Below, one piece after another: positions 10,841-23,023 of a stretch of 64,000 nt of DNA. Both the position numbers and the translations under genes were made by a program. The first letter of the stretch is position 1; every line of letters starts with the position of its first letter. Location of the stretch: contig CM035304.1 in assembly GCA_002900995.3 (NCBI GenBank), positions 5,596,134 to 5,660,133 of the forward strand, given 5' to 3'. Source of the DNA: Ganoderma boninense. Its lineage: Eukaryota > Basidiomycota > Agaricomycetes > Polyporales > Polyporaceae. Under the pieces are notes generated by a model. The model did no database searches, was not told where the DNA came from, and saw only the letters and a program-made list of their open reading frames with translations.

Positions 10841-12001
10841 CTGGAAATTCACCTGTTAAACTGAGGAAAAGTTAGAATCACCCAGGATACTGTTGATTTG
10901 AGAAACCGGTGATTTGATCGGTAATTTTCACCAGTTGATTTTTGGCAGGGAGAGGTGGGAAATCGCGCTTGAAGTCTCCAAACGCCGGCCCTAAACAGGG
11001 GCGCCTGTCCGCACCGATGGCAATTTTCAGCGTCGACCTCCAGCTGCAGTCAGTCATCATGCATCATCGCGCACCATCCACTCTCTGTCCTCGCCTCTAT
11101 TCAATCGTCTCGCCCTGGCTACCATATCTGTACATTTCCTGACAACTTCTACCACTCTACGGTCCAGCTGCAGACGAGTATCAGGGGAGCGTAACTCGGA
11201 GGCGAGGTCAGGCCGGTCAAGACCCACTCGGTTCTCAGGCCTCAATCACGATTCATCTTCCGCTGCATAACGGTACGTCTTTTCTGCTGGATACCACATA
11301 CTGGTAAGTCTGCATCTCTGTTACCTAGAGGTCTGCGCGTCGGCGTCTGCTTCGTGGACACCACCGACCTCTGGGCACCAACCGGTAAGTGATGCGCATT
11401 CTTTACCCGCCCGGGCATTGTCTAGGTGAGCATCTTTCTTTCGCTATCCTGTGAACAACGAGCACACAGCTTCCCATAGCTGATGGGGAGTGTTTGTACG
11501 CGTCGTGTACCCATATTTGGGCCGTATCATTCCCCAGCCAGCTGGTGAGTCCATTCTTATCCGGAATTTAGGGGCTGCTTAACATTGGAGATCTGCGGGA
11601 CTGCTAGTGGCATGGAAGGTGCGTCTACTAGTGGCTTCAGGCGATATGTTTGTATGAAGGTACTTGAAGAGGTTTTTGGCACTCGTAGTCTACGTACATC
11701 TAGCGCTGCGTCATACATAAGTACACCGTGTACTAAATAGTTGATATCAGCATATTTTCACCTCTCATCGCTGTTGCGCATGTGTGCATGTTCCGCTGGA
11801 ATGGTCCCCCCCCCGGACAGCTGAATTACACAGGAAAACCCTTATAAATCACAGCGGGAACTGGTGATTTTCGCCATGAATGAGTGTGTCATTCTGCTGT
11901 TGAAAATTCTTGTTTTGAAACAGAAGTCCAACTGTTGAATTTCAACAGTTTCCGCTGAAAATCCTCAGTACAACAGGTGATCCCGATAGGTGAAAATCCA
12001 C
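10841..12001. mobile_element. Candidate foldback / MITE-like element
   Basis: The ends carry related inverted sequences. CACCTGTTAAACTGAGG at 10850-10866 matches the reverse complement of 11963-11979 at 15 of 17 positions. TGGAAATTCACCT near 10842 pairs with the reverse complement of the sequence ending at 12000 with two mismatches. A second, subterminal pair (AATTTTCACCAGTT near 10922, inverse near 11862) lies inside. No transposase or long frame lies between the arms. The flanks (GGGCACC and GGGCGCT) could be a degenerate target duplication but do not match exactly. A non-autonomous DNA transposon of about 1.16 kb is the simplest explanation. Confidence 0.4.
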
Positions 12002-12214
12002 GGGCGCTATGCCCACGGTGCGGACCCACCCCCAAGTAAGTGGAGCTGTTCTGTTCTTTTCTTTGGGAAAAGTAAAAATACACCGGACCCTCGAATTCTC
12101 TCCTCTCGTCTGACCAAAGAAAACGTTGCCGCTGTACCAGGATACCGGAAGCTGCAGACGACGCCGCCAAGACAGGACGGGTAGTCGGGCCCCGATACAA
12201 CACGCACGCATGGC

Positions 12215-13842
12215 CTAGTTGTAATGCTTGACGACAATGCCCCCGACGACCTGTTCCTCAATAATCGCGTCCTTGCGCTTGAGCTCAGACACCCCATAAG
12301 ACCTGGTGAGCCCCACGCGCCACTCCGCCATCGTCGGCGCGTTCTCGTCCTCGATCCGGCGTTTGATGCCCTCCCGCTGCAGGACGGGGCTCTCGGCGAA
12401 CGGGACGAGTTTGACATCGTCGTTGGCCATCGCAAAGTAGAAGGCTCCGTGGCGCTCGTAGCCTCGCTGGTCGGCAGGGGGCTGGACCACGCGGTGGATC
12501 GTCGCCTTGTAGTAGCCTCCAGAGAGCATTTCCATCGCGTCGCCGATGTTGATGACCTACACGTAAACGTTACCGTACGGACACGACGTGAGAAAAACAA
12601 CGAGGAGCGCAGGGTGGAAAGAGATAGCGCACCAGAGCGTTGTCGATGTGACGGACCCATCGCCATTGGCCATCCGGAGTCATGATCTGGAGAGCCGATA
12701 TCGGCTGGCTCCACAGGATTGTGATTGTACCGATATCTGTAAGGGGGCGTTCAGACCGCATTTCCTCTCATAAGCTAGCCGGAGTGAGCATACCAGTGTG
12801 CCCCTTGAGCCAGACGTTCTTTGTCTTCGCCTCATCTTCTTCGGAGCGAGGATAGCTGGCAATTATAAGCCAGAGATCGACTGAGATCCAGAGTAGATAT
12901 ACTCACTACTTCATGAACCGTACTGGAGATGTGTGAGGGCTCCGGCACCGAGTCTTCCAAACGAGGGAATGAGCACTTACCGAAACCAGGTCCAGTTGCG
13001 TCGACATCGTGAATCTTGACGAACGTCTCTTCAGGGAGCTCGAGTCCGAGAGCTAGTAGTCTGCCAAAGAATTCAGTTAAAATTCGGCGTAGGTACACGA
13101 AACAACATGCCTGAGGATCGGATGAAGAACCTTGAAGTGGTTGTGTGCCGCGAAGGCGTAGATCTCCGGGAGGAACGGCTGGAGCGCCAGAGGATGATGC
13201 TTCTGTTCAAAGACTGCCCATCATGAATGGATATGGCAAGTGAGATTCTTCGTGTCGCATCAAGCAGAGGAACAACATGATAAAGACATACACTGATAGT
13301 GTTCGATTTGGTCGGGGACTCCATTATCAATCGTCTGGAGCATTCCTCAGTGGTCGCAGCCCCACCACTCGAGCACGAACGCACCCAGAACTGGCGGGGT
13401 TTGTAGCCCCTGTACGATCCCGTGCTCTTGATCTCGTTCGAGAACTGTCGCTTCTCCTCCTCGGACACCTGGGAGAAGGGCACGTCGGCGATATCGAAGA
13501 GCCTTGCATTCTAATACAGCCGATGGGGTGGGTAAACCGTGCGGACCATGCAGCCTTATCAACGTCCACGCACCTGCGCCTGGGTCAAACCGTGGTTGAC
13601 GATGTACATGAACCCGAACGTGCGCATCGCGTCGCGCACTTGGCTAGCCAGCTCTGCACGCCCCTCCGCGGTGCTGGCCTTCGAGATGTCGACGATAGGT
13701 AGATCAGCCCAGTCCACTACAAACCCAAGCCTGTGAGCGAAGTGGAAAAGGGAGCGAGGCAAAAGCTTGGGGACGTACGATCCTCTGTCGTCGACGGAGG
13801 TGGGGCATGATGAGGAGCATCAGGGAACGTAGCTTGAACCAT
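12215..13842 (-). CDS. 2-oxoglutarate/Fe(II) oxygenase, isopenicillin-N-synthase-like, copy 1
   Basis: Predicted 360-aa enzyme in ten exons with lengths 64, 143, 126, 43, 103, 80, 16, 62, 104 and 342 nt (exon starts 13842, 13716, 13510, 13334, 13213, 13060, 12922, 12855, 12736, 12556; end 12215). An N-terminal DIOX_N-like region begins at WADLPIVDIS. The catalytic core has the iron ligands His211 and Asp213 (GHTD) and distal His268 (ATIHRVVQP). The 2-oxoglutarate arginine is probably Arg282, but the usual R-x-S reads R-H-G. Enzymes of this superfamily hydroxylate, desaturate or cyclise small molecules using 2-oxoglutarate and oxygen; the substrate here is unknown. Intron 5 (13110-13061) uses a GC donor, supported by frame and by the paralogue. 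It forms a tandem pair with the next gene. Confidence 0.9.
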
Positions 13843-14594
13843 GTCGAGTTGTGAACTTGTGTATGCGGTAATGCGAGTGGGATTGAGACCCCCGTGGCCT
13901 CAAAGCTGCATTTTTAAGGCCTGAAGCACTGGCGAGAGTCGGATCGGATAATCGAGCCTCCGAGGCCCCAGTGGTTCTTTCCTGCTGACGCACTCCAGAG
14001 ATAAAACGCATCCCATCATGAAGATAGCACGTCAAGACGATGATGCCTTAGAAGGCGAAGAGCGTGCTTCCTCGGTACCTTCGATACGGCAAAGCTGCCC
14101 ATGGGAGTTCTTTGGCTGGTTTACTTACTTGCGGCAACTGGGCCTAAACATGAGTTTTAAAGACAGCCAAGACGCCTGCCCGGACAGCAATCATTTACAC
14201 TGGAAGGCAGCAGGGCCAAATACACTCACAAGCATTGGGGGCGTCCTCTCCCTCTCTGAATCGGTTGAGCACGGAACGAAGTTCCATCGGGTTACGTTAC
14301 ACGTTCGACCTTCCTGGAGTTCACGGGAGGCGGGGAGCCGCGTGGTGAGTGAAATCCGTCTGGTAATGGGGGAAACCGGCTGCTATCTCGCGACAAGTGG
14401 AGGGTGTGGACCGTGCGCCGGAGTCTGGACACCCGCGATAAGTGCAATCCATGGGTGACAGAAGCAGCAGAAGAATGCGCAACGACACATGACTGGGGAA
14501 GCATTCATACCGATACACGAGAAGATGATACAGTTCTGTCAGACGAATCAATGCGCGCTGGGAAAGATCGAGAGGGAGATAAGGCCTCCAAGGC
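13843..14594. other. Spacer between the tandem oxygenase genes
   Basis: It contains the promoter side of copy 1 and the 3' side of copy 2. No additional gene was recognised. Confidence 0.5.
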
Positions 14595-16178
14595 CTAATT
14601 GTAATGCTTCACGACCACCCCATTAATCACCTGTTCTTCGACAACGTCGTCCTTGCGTTTCAACTCCGTCAGCCCATACGCCTTCGAGCGTCCCTTTCGC
14701 CATTCGCTCATAGTAGGTGCATCCTCGTCGTCGATCTTCCGAACGACGCCGACCCGTTGAAGGGCGGGGCTAGCGGTGAATGGGACTAGCTTGACGTCGT
14801 CGTTGCACATGGCGAAGTAGAAGGCGCCGAGACGTGTGGAACCGCGTTGATCAGGGGGAGGTTGGACCACCCGGTGAATAGTGGCTTTGTAGAAGCCACC
14901 TGTAAGCATTTCCATAGCGTCTCCGACATTGACCACCTGCAAAGAGGGAAGACATAAGGACGAACTGGTTCCTACCGTAGTTAACCACTCGACGTACCAA
15001 TGCATTATTGATGTGCCTGACCCAGCGCCACTTGCCGTCGGGTGACATAACTTGGAGTGCGGATATAGGTTGACTCCAAAGGATGGTCATTGTTCCGATG
15101 TCTTACACACAAGTCAATACATAAGTGCAAAGGCGTGATCGAGCATATGGAACGCACCTGTATGACCTTTGAGCCAGACATTCTTGGACTTTGCCTCCTC
15201 TTCTTCTGTCCGAGGGTAACTGGAGGAGTATGAGCGATTGTGAAGAGCCAAGATATTAATTCGATACGTACTACTTCAAGAATCGAGCTGAAAACCAAGC
15301 AGGACATGTGTCAGAAAAGTTTGAGACAGTAAACGAAGCAATCGTACCGTATTTTACGGCTGAATCGTTGAAGTCGTGAATGTTGACGAACGTCTCTTCC
15401 GGGAGCTCCATGCCGAGGGCGAGTAGTCTTCAAGTAAATAATTCAGCATTCAAGGATTCACGAGGACTGTTTTGCAACGCACCTGAGGATAGGATGCAGA
15501 ATATTAAAATGATTGTGCCGCGCAAACTCCTGATACTCCGGCAAGAAAGGCTGCAGAACTTCGGGATGATTCGCCTGGCCGAAGACTGCATAGATCTTCA
15601 TCAGCTATCAACTCTCCAAATACGGACACGACTCACATGTGTAGTATTCGAGCTCGTCTCGAACTCCGTTATCTATTGTCTAGAGACGAGCACGTCAGCC
15701 ACTGACGTCTAGTGAAGGATGGCAAGAGAGCTGACCCAGATGCGACGCATCTTATATCCTTCTGCGGTGCCCGTCTCTTGAGTCTTCGTCTGGAATCGCT
15801 TTTTCTCGTCCTCGGAGACCTGCGAAAAGGGCACGTCCGCTATGTCGAAGACTCGGTCGTTCTATATGTCTGTCGTGTTATGTCCCTGCTTACGCTCAGC
15901 ACCATTCGACCGACGCACCTGAGCTTGCGTCCAACCATGATTGACGATTATGAGGAAGCCATGGACCCGCATCGCATCGCGGACTCGAAGGGCGAGTTCA
16001 GCCCGCCCCTCTGGCGTCCCGACCTTCGAAAAATCAATGATAGGCAGGTCCGCCCATTCCACTACGAGCGACAGTGAGAGAAAGTATGTGCGGAGAACGG
16101 CGGCCAGTACTTACAGTTTTCTTTGGTCGGCGCGGGCGGCACGTAGTGAGGTGCGGATGGAAGGGTCGTCCCGGGCAT
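14595..16178 (-). CDS. 2-oxoglutarate/Fe(II) oxygenase, isopenicillin-N-synthase-like, copy 2
   Basis: Predicted 360-aa paralogue of the gene at 12215-13842, with exactly the same ten exon lengths (exon starts 16178, 16061, 15861, 15679, 15585, 15427, 15287, 15219, 15101, 14936; end 14595). All ten exons, including the 16-nt microexon at 15287-15272, keep their phases. Iron ligands are His211, Asp213 and His268; the 2-oxoglutarate arginine is Arg282, again followed by x-Gly rather than x-Ser. Where copy 1 has a GC-AG intron, this copy has GT-AG (15482-15428). Sequence divergence is spread along the protein, strongest in the middle third, so the duplication is not very recent. The conserved active site argues that both copies are functional. 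Substrate unknown. Confidence 0.9.
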
Positions 16179-16711
16179 GGTTAAGATGACTTCGAGGTTC
16201 CTGAGGCGGGTCTCTGAAGAGTAGCGCACACCCTTGAGCGTCGTTGACAGCGAACCACCCTACCTTTTGACTGTCCCCGGGTGGCGCTGTGTGGTCCGAG
16301 GACGTCTCATGGATGAAAGTCAGCGACCGCCTCATGCAAACCTTGTCAGGTCGCCGCTGCGTATGCCGATGTGAAGTGGCGCGGCGACCATCCCCAATGC
16401 ATGCGTGCTTTGCATCCGACGCACGCCAGGCGAAGAATAAGCTCTTGAGGACAGATTGCGCGACAGCGGTCGCCGGAATGTGGGACTCACCTTGTTCGGC
16501 TTGGTAAGTACGAGACATGTGCTCCGGCTCTTCTCCGTCCCGAGACAGGGCGGAGTAGCAAGAAGTTATAGACGTCATGTAACCTTTTCACGAGCACGGG
16601 AAGCAATCCAAATGCGAGTCGATCCACGTGTGAATGGAAGCAAAGAATCCGAATTTGGGATGACGACAGCGACAACCAATGACGAATGTATCCAATCTGC
16701 CCCGACGGCCT
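16179..16711. other. Intergenic region between oxygenase copy 2 and the GH5 gene
   Basis: This is the upstream side of oxygenase copy 2 and the 3' side of the GH5 gene. Only short frames, no recognised gene. Confidence 0.4.
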
Positions 16712-19700
16712 CTACGCGAAGAGCCACGAGAACAAGAGCACCAGACTCGAGACGACCACGAGGGAGACCGCCAGGATCTGCCCACTGAAGTCGCCCCAGA
16801 AGTCGTTCACCTCGAACGCCGGCTTCGGCAGCGGATCTACGCCCACCGTCACGCGATGCACGGTCCCAGGCGCATTGTGTGCGGTGACGATGGTCAACGT
16901 CTGCTTGGCCTCGTCATACGCCCACTGGTCCTCCTTCGACAAGCCCCGCACGACAACGTTGCGGCCGTGCGCTAACACCGACGGATAGAAGATTTCCGTT
17001 TTGTTCGACAGGAGAGGTGGCATGTCGTTCCGCGGCGGTGTCTGGACGTGGTGCGAAGCCTTCGCCTTCGATGCATCAGGGTCGAGGGTACCTGGGATCG
17101 CCCATTCTAGCGTGAACTCGCTCGTGTTCATCTCGTAGTCGAACAGGAGGGGTACTCCCGCGGTTTTCGCGGCGTACGGGCGTACGACGGCGCGAAGGAT
17201 GCGGCCTCCGTTGTCGAGCGTGGGCGAGGTTTGGGTATAGTCTAGCCAGGAGGACGGGAGGGCACGCTTTCGGCTGAACCACGAGAAGTTCTCCCCGTTC
17301 CAGTCGTCCCCTGCGTGGTCGTCGTTGTCCGGATTGTAGTTCCAGAGCCTAAATAGCGGGACGCGGGAGCGGTTAGCGGGGCCAGGGACGTGCGGGCGGG
17401 GAAGCATCGACAGAAGCTTACGTGAAGCCAACGAGGGCGCGCTCCAACCCCATAATCAATGCATCCATCATCTTCAACTGCCAGTGCCACCGGTCCGTCT
17501 CAAATGCCTCGCCCTTGCTACGTTCGAACCCGGGTCAATGAAAATCTATAGGACGGATCACAGCAATGCGCTCACTTCATGTCCATGGGAATGCCGCACT
17601 CTCCAATTATAACCGGAGTCTCACCGAGGGACTTGTACCCTTCTTCGACGATGTTCCGTATCTGCAATGAGAAGTTGTCTCGCGCGCCCTTCTGACCCCA
17701 GTAGAACGCCTTCAATGGGAACATGCCCTACGCAATAAATCGCCAATCAGCAAGCGCATGACATCGACCGAGATCCGTCCGACGTACTCGAGACAGCACC
17801 TGGACGTTCACAGAAAAGTTCCCGAACGCCTTCAGGAAGAGGGTGTTGAGGTCATACCTAAGAAAAGGCCGTCAAAAGCCGGTATCAGGCCCTTCTGAGA
17901 ACATCAACTACTCACCAGTGCGGCGCATATACCATGTTGGATGGACGGTGTGGTTGCCAAGACTTGGGGCAGAACTACGCGCGCTCGATGTGAGCCTGAG
18001 TATAGCAAACGCCATGCATGGGCCTGGAACCGACCTCGTTCGGGATTGGTTCACAGAAGACGGCCTTCTCCTGGCTCGACACGCCCCGCACGCGCTCGGC
18101 CCACCTGTTCAAGAACGGATAGTAGAAGTCCGTGTACCAATCAATCTACGGAACGCCGTTCGATTCGTAAGCTCGCTCCGTTGAGCTGGCCAATGCAGGT
18201 CCCTCACCTCTCTACCGGTGTCTGGGTCCCGCTTGAAGTAGTTCTCCCGAAGCACGACCCCCTCGTTCTTCTTCTGATCCCAGCCCCAAACGCCGTGCTG
18301 TTCCCACAGACACTTGCCTCGAGTCGGGCCGTCCTCGAGCCAGGCTTTCTGGCCGGCTGTGTTCAGGACAGCTTGAGACGTCAACCGAGTGGGCATTGGG
18401 AAGGAGCGCGTCCAGACTCCGACGGAGGTCGGGTGGCCTGAGCCGAGCATGAATGATTGGAAGGCGGTGGCTGTATGGATAAGTTAACAACAGTTCTCAG
18501 CCAGAATAAACGAAGGTCCACTTACGGACATGCCCAAGGTGGAGGTCAGTGTTGTAATCGAAGGCGTGCATCGACTGAAGTTCAATGTAACCTCTATGAG
18601 GCTCGTTCATCATCTGGGCGGCAAGCTGGTCACTAGGATGGCGCATATACGAAGGAACAGTCACTTACTTCAAACCCGATGACGGCCTCCAAATCGGCGA
18701 CCGTCCTTGCAACGAGCTCCCACATGTTCAAGAACGCGCCCTGCAAAAACTGCTGAATGGACACTTCGCGCCCGTCCGTGTCCTTCACCTTCAGCTTCGG
18801 CGCGAACATGTCTCCACCCCAGAAGCACGTCCTGTAAGTGCATATATGCTCAGTCTGTGACACGGAGACATTCCAAACAGCACGATGAACGCACGCCATG
18901 GTGGCCGCCGCCAGCTTTTGATAGCCGCAAGGCCACAAACCGCGTTCATCTTCCGTATGACCACCGCCCCGCACTCCCTTCAACCAGGCAGCACCGGGTT
19001 CCTCGAGTCCGTGGAGGTCGAACCCTACAGCTTCGAGCGTCCAGGCAGGCGCACCGGAACCGCCGGTGTATCTCGACCACACGTCTTGGTGCAAGGCGAC
19101 GAATGCGACAAAGCCATATTGCGGGAATAGAGAAAGCAATTTGCGGACGTATTCTAGGTATTCCATATCGTAGACGCCACTGAAACAAGTCGTCAGTAAA
19201 TGCACCCTTACGACCCGTATTCTCCAGCACTGCGAAGAGAACTTTGTCTGTCTCCTTGACCAAATTCGGCACATTGGCATTGAAAGAGAGGCCAGGGATG
19301 TGGAAGAGCTCGCCGACCCATCCATGCCAAGCAAGATCGTCGTAACAATGGAAGGAGAGACTCCCGCGTTCTGAACCACTGCGCTCATGATGGTACTTAC
19401 GGTCCAGTGTGCTCTACGGCCTCCCAGGTAACCAAGAATCGAACTGCGAGATTGAAGACTCATTAAAGGGCGAGTAAAACGTGAAATCGACAGACTCACT
19501 GAAGGTAAAGCCCCATCGTCTAAGTCTCGCAAGATGATCCGGGGCCTCTTCCAGGGGGAATGGTCGTCCGACGAAGGTCACGTCGGCATGATTTGCGGGG
19601 AACGTATCATGGTCATGGTTTACTGGACTTGGTTTGGTTTCAGATCAGCGACTATGACGAAGCAACAGGGCTTAGATACGCACGTCTTGCAATTTCCCGC

Positions 19701-19886
19701 CAAATTGACTCCCCGCAGATGGCATACACGTCCACATGCATCGACAAAGTGCCTCCCGTGAAGGTATATTTTCCCGCCTGTGCCGGCTGCCGACCAGTCG
19801 TGCGCGAAGGACTCCCGCTGTTGCTCGGGGTTTTCAGAACCGACCAAGATGAAAGAAGCTTCGGAGTTGGTGCGAGAGATGGGCAT
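16712..19886 (-). CDS. GH5 family glucosylceramidase / steryl-beta-glucosidase-like protein (GH5_12 type)
   Basis: Predicted 765-aa protein in 13 exons (starts 19886, 19627, 19443, 19179, 18831, 18613, 18470, 18145, 17974, 17857, 17727, 17517, 17348; end 16712); the frame closes. The domain order fits fungal endoglycoceramidase-related GH5: CHLRGVNLAGN near the N-terminus, LVTWEAVEHTGP, YLEYVRKLL, the acid/base Glu278 in MMNEPHRGYI and the nucleophile Glu514 in IIGECGIPMD. The last 25 residues form one hydrophobic membrane anchor, so tethering to a membrane is likely. Fungal members cleave glucose from glucosylceramide or ergosteryl glucoside in quality control of membrane lipids; which of the two applies here is not decided. 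Intron 3 is unusually long (221 nt) and carries an open frame. The start is the first ATG of a short, mostly hydrophilic N-terminus. Confidence 0.9.
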
Positions 19887-20481
19887 TGTAGCGGCAGAGA
19901 CCCCAGGGAAATCTAGTCTATTCGATGGGTATATGCGCGGGGAACTAGAGTGGGTGAAGATGAAGTGAAGATGAAAGCGTTGGGTGCGAAGGATACGACG
20001 AGCGATGCCGGCGACACCGTTCAGCGTCGCCGCATCGACGCTCGTCGCCGTCCTGGGAACGGGCGGCCATGTAGCAGCGACCGGGCCGATTCATCCGAGC
20101 CTAACCGTCCGACGCAAGTTGTGTTGGCGCTCAACATCGTTGACTTCGGACCACGACATGCTACGCAAATTCCCCCTCGGACTTGTGCACTGCCCCTCCT
20201 AGTGATCCGTGAGGCATCGCCCTTTTTTTCTTGAAGGTTCAAATCTCTTTGAACATGCGTATGTTCCACCTGCGCTGTCTGCATCAGTGCGTTTAACCCA
20301 TGAATTATTACCTGGAGCTCTACTTATCCGCTTAAGCAATCCCTCTGATGTCCAGGGCAGACCTGGGTTCCACGTCGTCTAATCGAGGTCATGTGGGCTG
20401 AGACTGGGCGGCGGGATAAAAGGCGTGAGTATCTCCCTTCCCCTCCTTGTCTTTCCCTTCCTATCTTTACGACTCGCTACC
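19887..20481. other. Divergent promoter region (GH5 gene / transporter gene)
   Basis: The two flanking genes are transcribed away from each other, so both promoters should lie in these 595 bp. No gene is seen inside. Confidence 0.5.
20412..20422 (+). promoter_or_regulatory. TATA-like element before the transporter gene
   Basis: GGATAAAAGG lies about 65 nt upstream of the transporter ATG at 20482, a position compatible with a core promoter. Confidence 0.35.
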
Positions 20482-22596
20482 ATGGAAAAGACATCACTGG
20501 GCGACATCGAAAGCGTCGAGAGGAATGCCGACGACCTCTTGGATCCTTCGAACAAGACAGTGTCTAAGTCCGACCAGCGGCTTCGCGAGTTGGGATACAA
20601 GAGCGAGTTCAGACGCGACATGTCCCTCTTCGGAGTCCTGGGCATCTCGTTCTGCGCCATTGGCATCTTGACGGGCATGAGTAGCGCATTCCAGACAGGA
20701 CTCTTCTCTGGTGGTCCCTTGGGCTTGTTTTGGGGCTGGAATGTGTGTTATCTATCGCACTCGTAAAAGCATCCCGCTGATGCTATCGGACCGCGCATTA
20801 GATCTGCAGTCTGTTCATGCTCCTCATCGCGTTGTCCTTGGCCGAAATCTGCAGTGCATAGTGAGTGTATGCACCTTATCCTCTGTTATGCACCCTGAAG
20901 ACGGTGTCGATAAGCCCAACAATGGGCGGCCTTTACTTCTGGGTGTGCAAAATGAAGCCCGATACTCCGATGCTTGGATGTGAGTCTGCATCGATCCCGC
21001 GGTTGTTCGAACCTTACTAATTGAACGAAGTCTGTGTAGGTTCAAGTTGTCTCAAAGCACATATATCCACCCTCATCAGCCATGTCACAGACAGGATGGA
21101 TCTATAGCATTGCAATGGTATTCACGGGGACCTCGGGGAATCTCAGCGTCGCACTCTATCTGGCCTCGCTCGCTGAGGTTGGACAAGGTCGGACACTCAC
21201 CAGGGTTGAAGTCGCGGCAATTGCATGGGGCGTCAATATCCTGTCCGGCATCATCAATACCATCGGTACGAAGGCGATCGGCCATATGAGCTCTTTCAAC
21301 TTGTGGTGGACCCTCGGCGGAACATTCGTCCTCGTCATAACCCTTTTGGTCAAAGCTCCCGTCAAGGTGAGTAGTTCCCCGTCCAACGAAAAGGCAGGGG
21401 ATACAGACGAAGCGCTATACTCAGAACAGTGCAGCATTTGTGTTCACCGACTACGAGAAGTACCTATCGAAGATCCCTTGTAACTCATACACTGCATATA
21501 CTGATCTACCTTAGCTTCACCGGTTGGCCCAATCGTGGCTTCGTCGTTCTCCTGGGCTTCCTCCAGGTATGTCCTGAATCAAATACCTTCTATCATCGTC
21601 TCAATCTTATACCAGGCGGTTTACACCCTCGAAGGCTGCGAGACGGCCGCCCAGGTCGCCGAAGAAGCAAAACGCGCCGAGGTGCTAGCCCCGCTGGCAG
21701 TCGTTGGCTCCATTATAGGTTCCTGGTTCATTGGCCTCGCATACATGCTCGCCCTCCTCTTCTCTGTGCAGTCCATTCCATCCGTTCAGGGGACGGCCTT
21801 CGCCATCCCGATCGCGCAGCTCTATTACGATGCTGTTGGCAAACGTCTCACGCTGATGTGCCTGACGGTAATCGCACTAGCGCAGTTCATGGCGGCCGTG
21901 ACGGCATTCACCGCGAGCTCCCGGCTCTTCTACGCTCTCGCGCGCGATAACGCGTTCCCCCTCAAGGGCAACTTCATGGCTCTCAACCGATACCAGGCAC
22001 CGTACTTCGGTGTGTGGACATCGGTGCTCGTCGGATGCATCATCTCGTGCGCATATATCGGGTCAACCGTGGCGGTGAGTCGGGGTTGATGAGGAGAATC
22101 TGCAAGGCAAGGTGGAACACTCACGTTTATCCGTTGTTGTAGTTCAACGCGATCTTATCATCTGCGGCCATTGCTGTCATGCTCAGCTACTTGCAGCCGA
22201 TCGTTATCCGCGTTTTCTGGCCAAACACATCGTGAGTGACCCTGCATTTATCCTTGTATGCGCTCTGAACGCAGTGCTTTGATAGTCTATCGGAGCGTGG
22301 TCCATTTTCACTCGGACAGTGGTCCTGGTCGGTGAACTTCGCGAGCTTCTTGGTACGATTTTGACTTCTCCGAATCACATCAGAAGGGGTGATAACTGAG
22401 TCACTGACGCGCTTTTCCGTTGTCGTAGTTCACTGTATTCATCTGCATCCTTTTCATCCTGCCTACTGCGCATCCGACGGACGCGTTGAACATGAATTAC
22501 GCCGTTGTGGCCATTGGGGCGGTCATGCTCCTCGTCGGTGCATGTTGGATTCTGTGGGGACGTGTACACTTTGTAGGCCCAGTGAAGACTGCGTAA
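20482..22596 (+). CDS. APC-superfamily amino-acid / choline transporter
   Basis: Predicted 513-aa integral membrane protein in ten exons (20482-20742, 20802-20860, 20915-20979, 21080-21366, 21425-21459, 21515-21566, 21616-22074, 22143-22231, 22286-22352, 22429-22596); the frame closes. It opens with a hydrophilic tail ending in LRELGYKSEFRRDMSLFG, typical of fungal GABA/choline permeases (Uga4/Hnm1 group), then GISFCAIGILTGMSS. Later come EICSAYPTMGG, the conserved loop GFLQAVYTLEGCETAAQV and ASSRLFYALARDNAFP. About twelve hydrophobic segments are visible. It should import an amine or amino acid by proton symport at the plasma membrane or vacuole. The intron at 20980-21079 was placed to keep frame and is the least certain junction. 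Confidence 0.9.
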
Positions 22597-23023
22597 GACA
22601 ATATATGGTCAGTTGTGGTACCGGTTTCACAGGGAACGCTCACTCGAAACCATCATCTTGCCGGGCTTCGCGGCCTTGAGGCTTCGAGACCAGAACTATA
22701 CTGGCATTCGATCGGGGACCCTCAGCTTCAGATACGCATGTCATGCTGTTTACGGTTTTTTAGGGTCCAGGAACGTCTAAATGTGAGTGCCTCCACTGCA
22801 CGTTGGGTGGGGTCTTTCGGCTCCATTGTTGGGGGTAACGCCTTGATCGCACTTTCAAAGTGATAGAACGCAGGCAACATCACAATCGCTAGAAATAACT
22901 TTGGGGATGTCTAGGATCACGAGAGTCGTAGCTATATGTAGTCCATGCCAGCTTCGATGCCACCTGCATCGTCCCCCCGCCCTCAGTCGAGTCCATAACA
23001 CCACTCCCTTACGCGGCTCCGCC
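22597..23023. other. Intergenic region between transporter and P450
   Basis: Both neighbours point the same way. The segment should contain the transporter terminator and the P450 promoter. No gene or repeat was recognised. Confidence 0.4.

Noticed and set aside
21040..21048. Microexon in the transporter gene
   Set aside because: A short exon here would break the frame; skipping it with a 100-nt intron keeps the frame.
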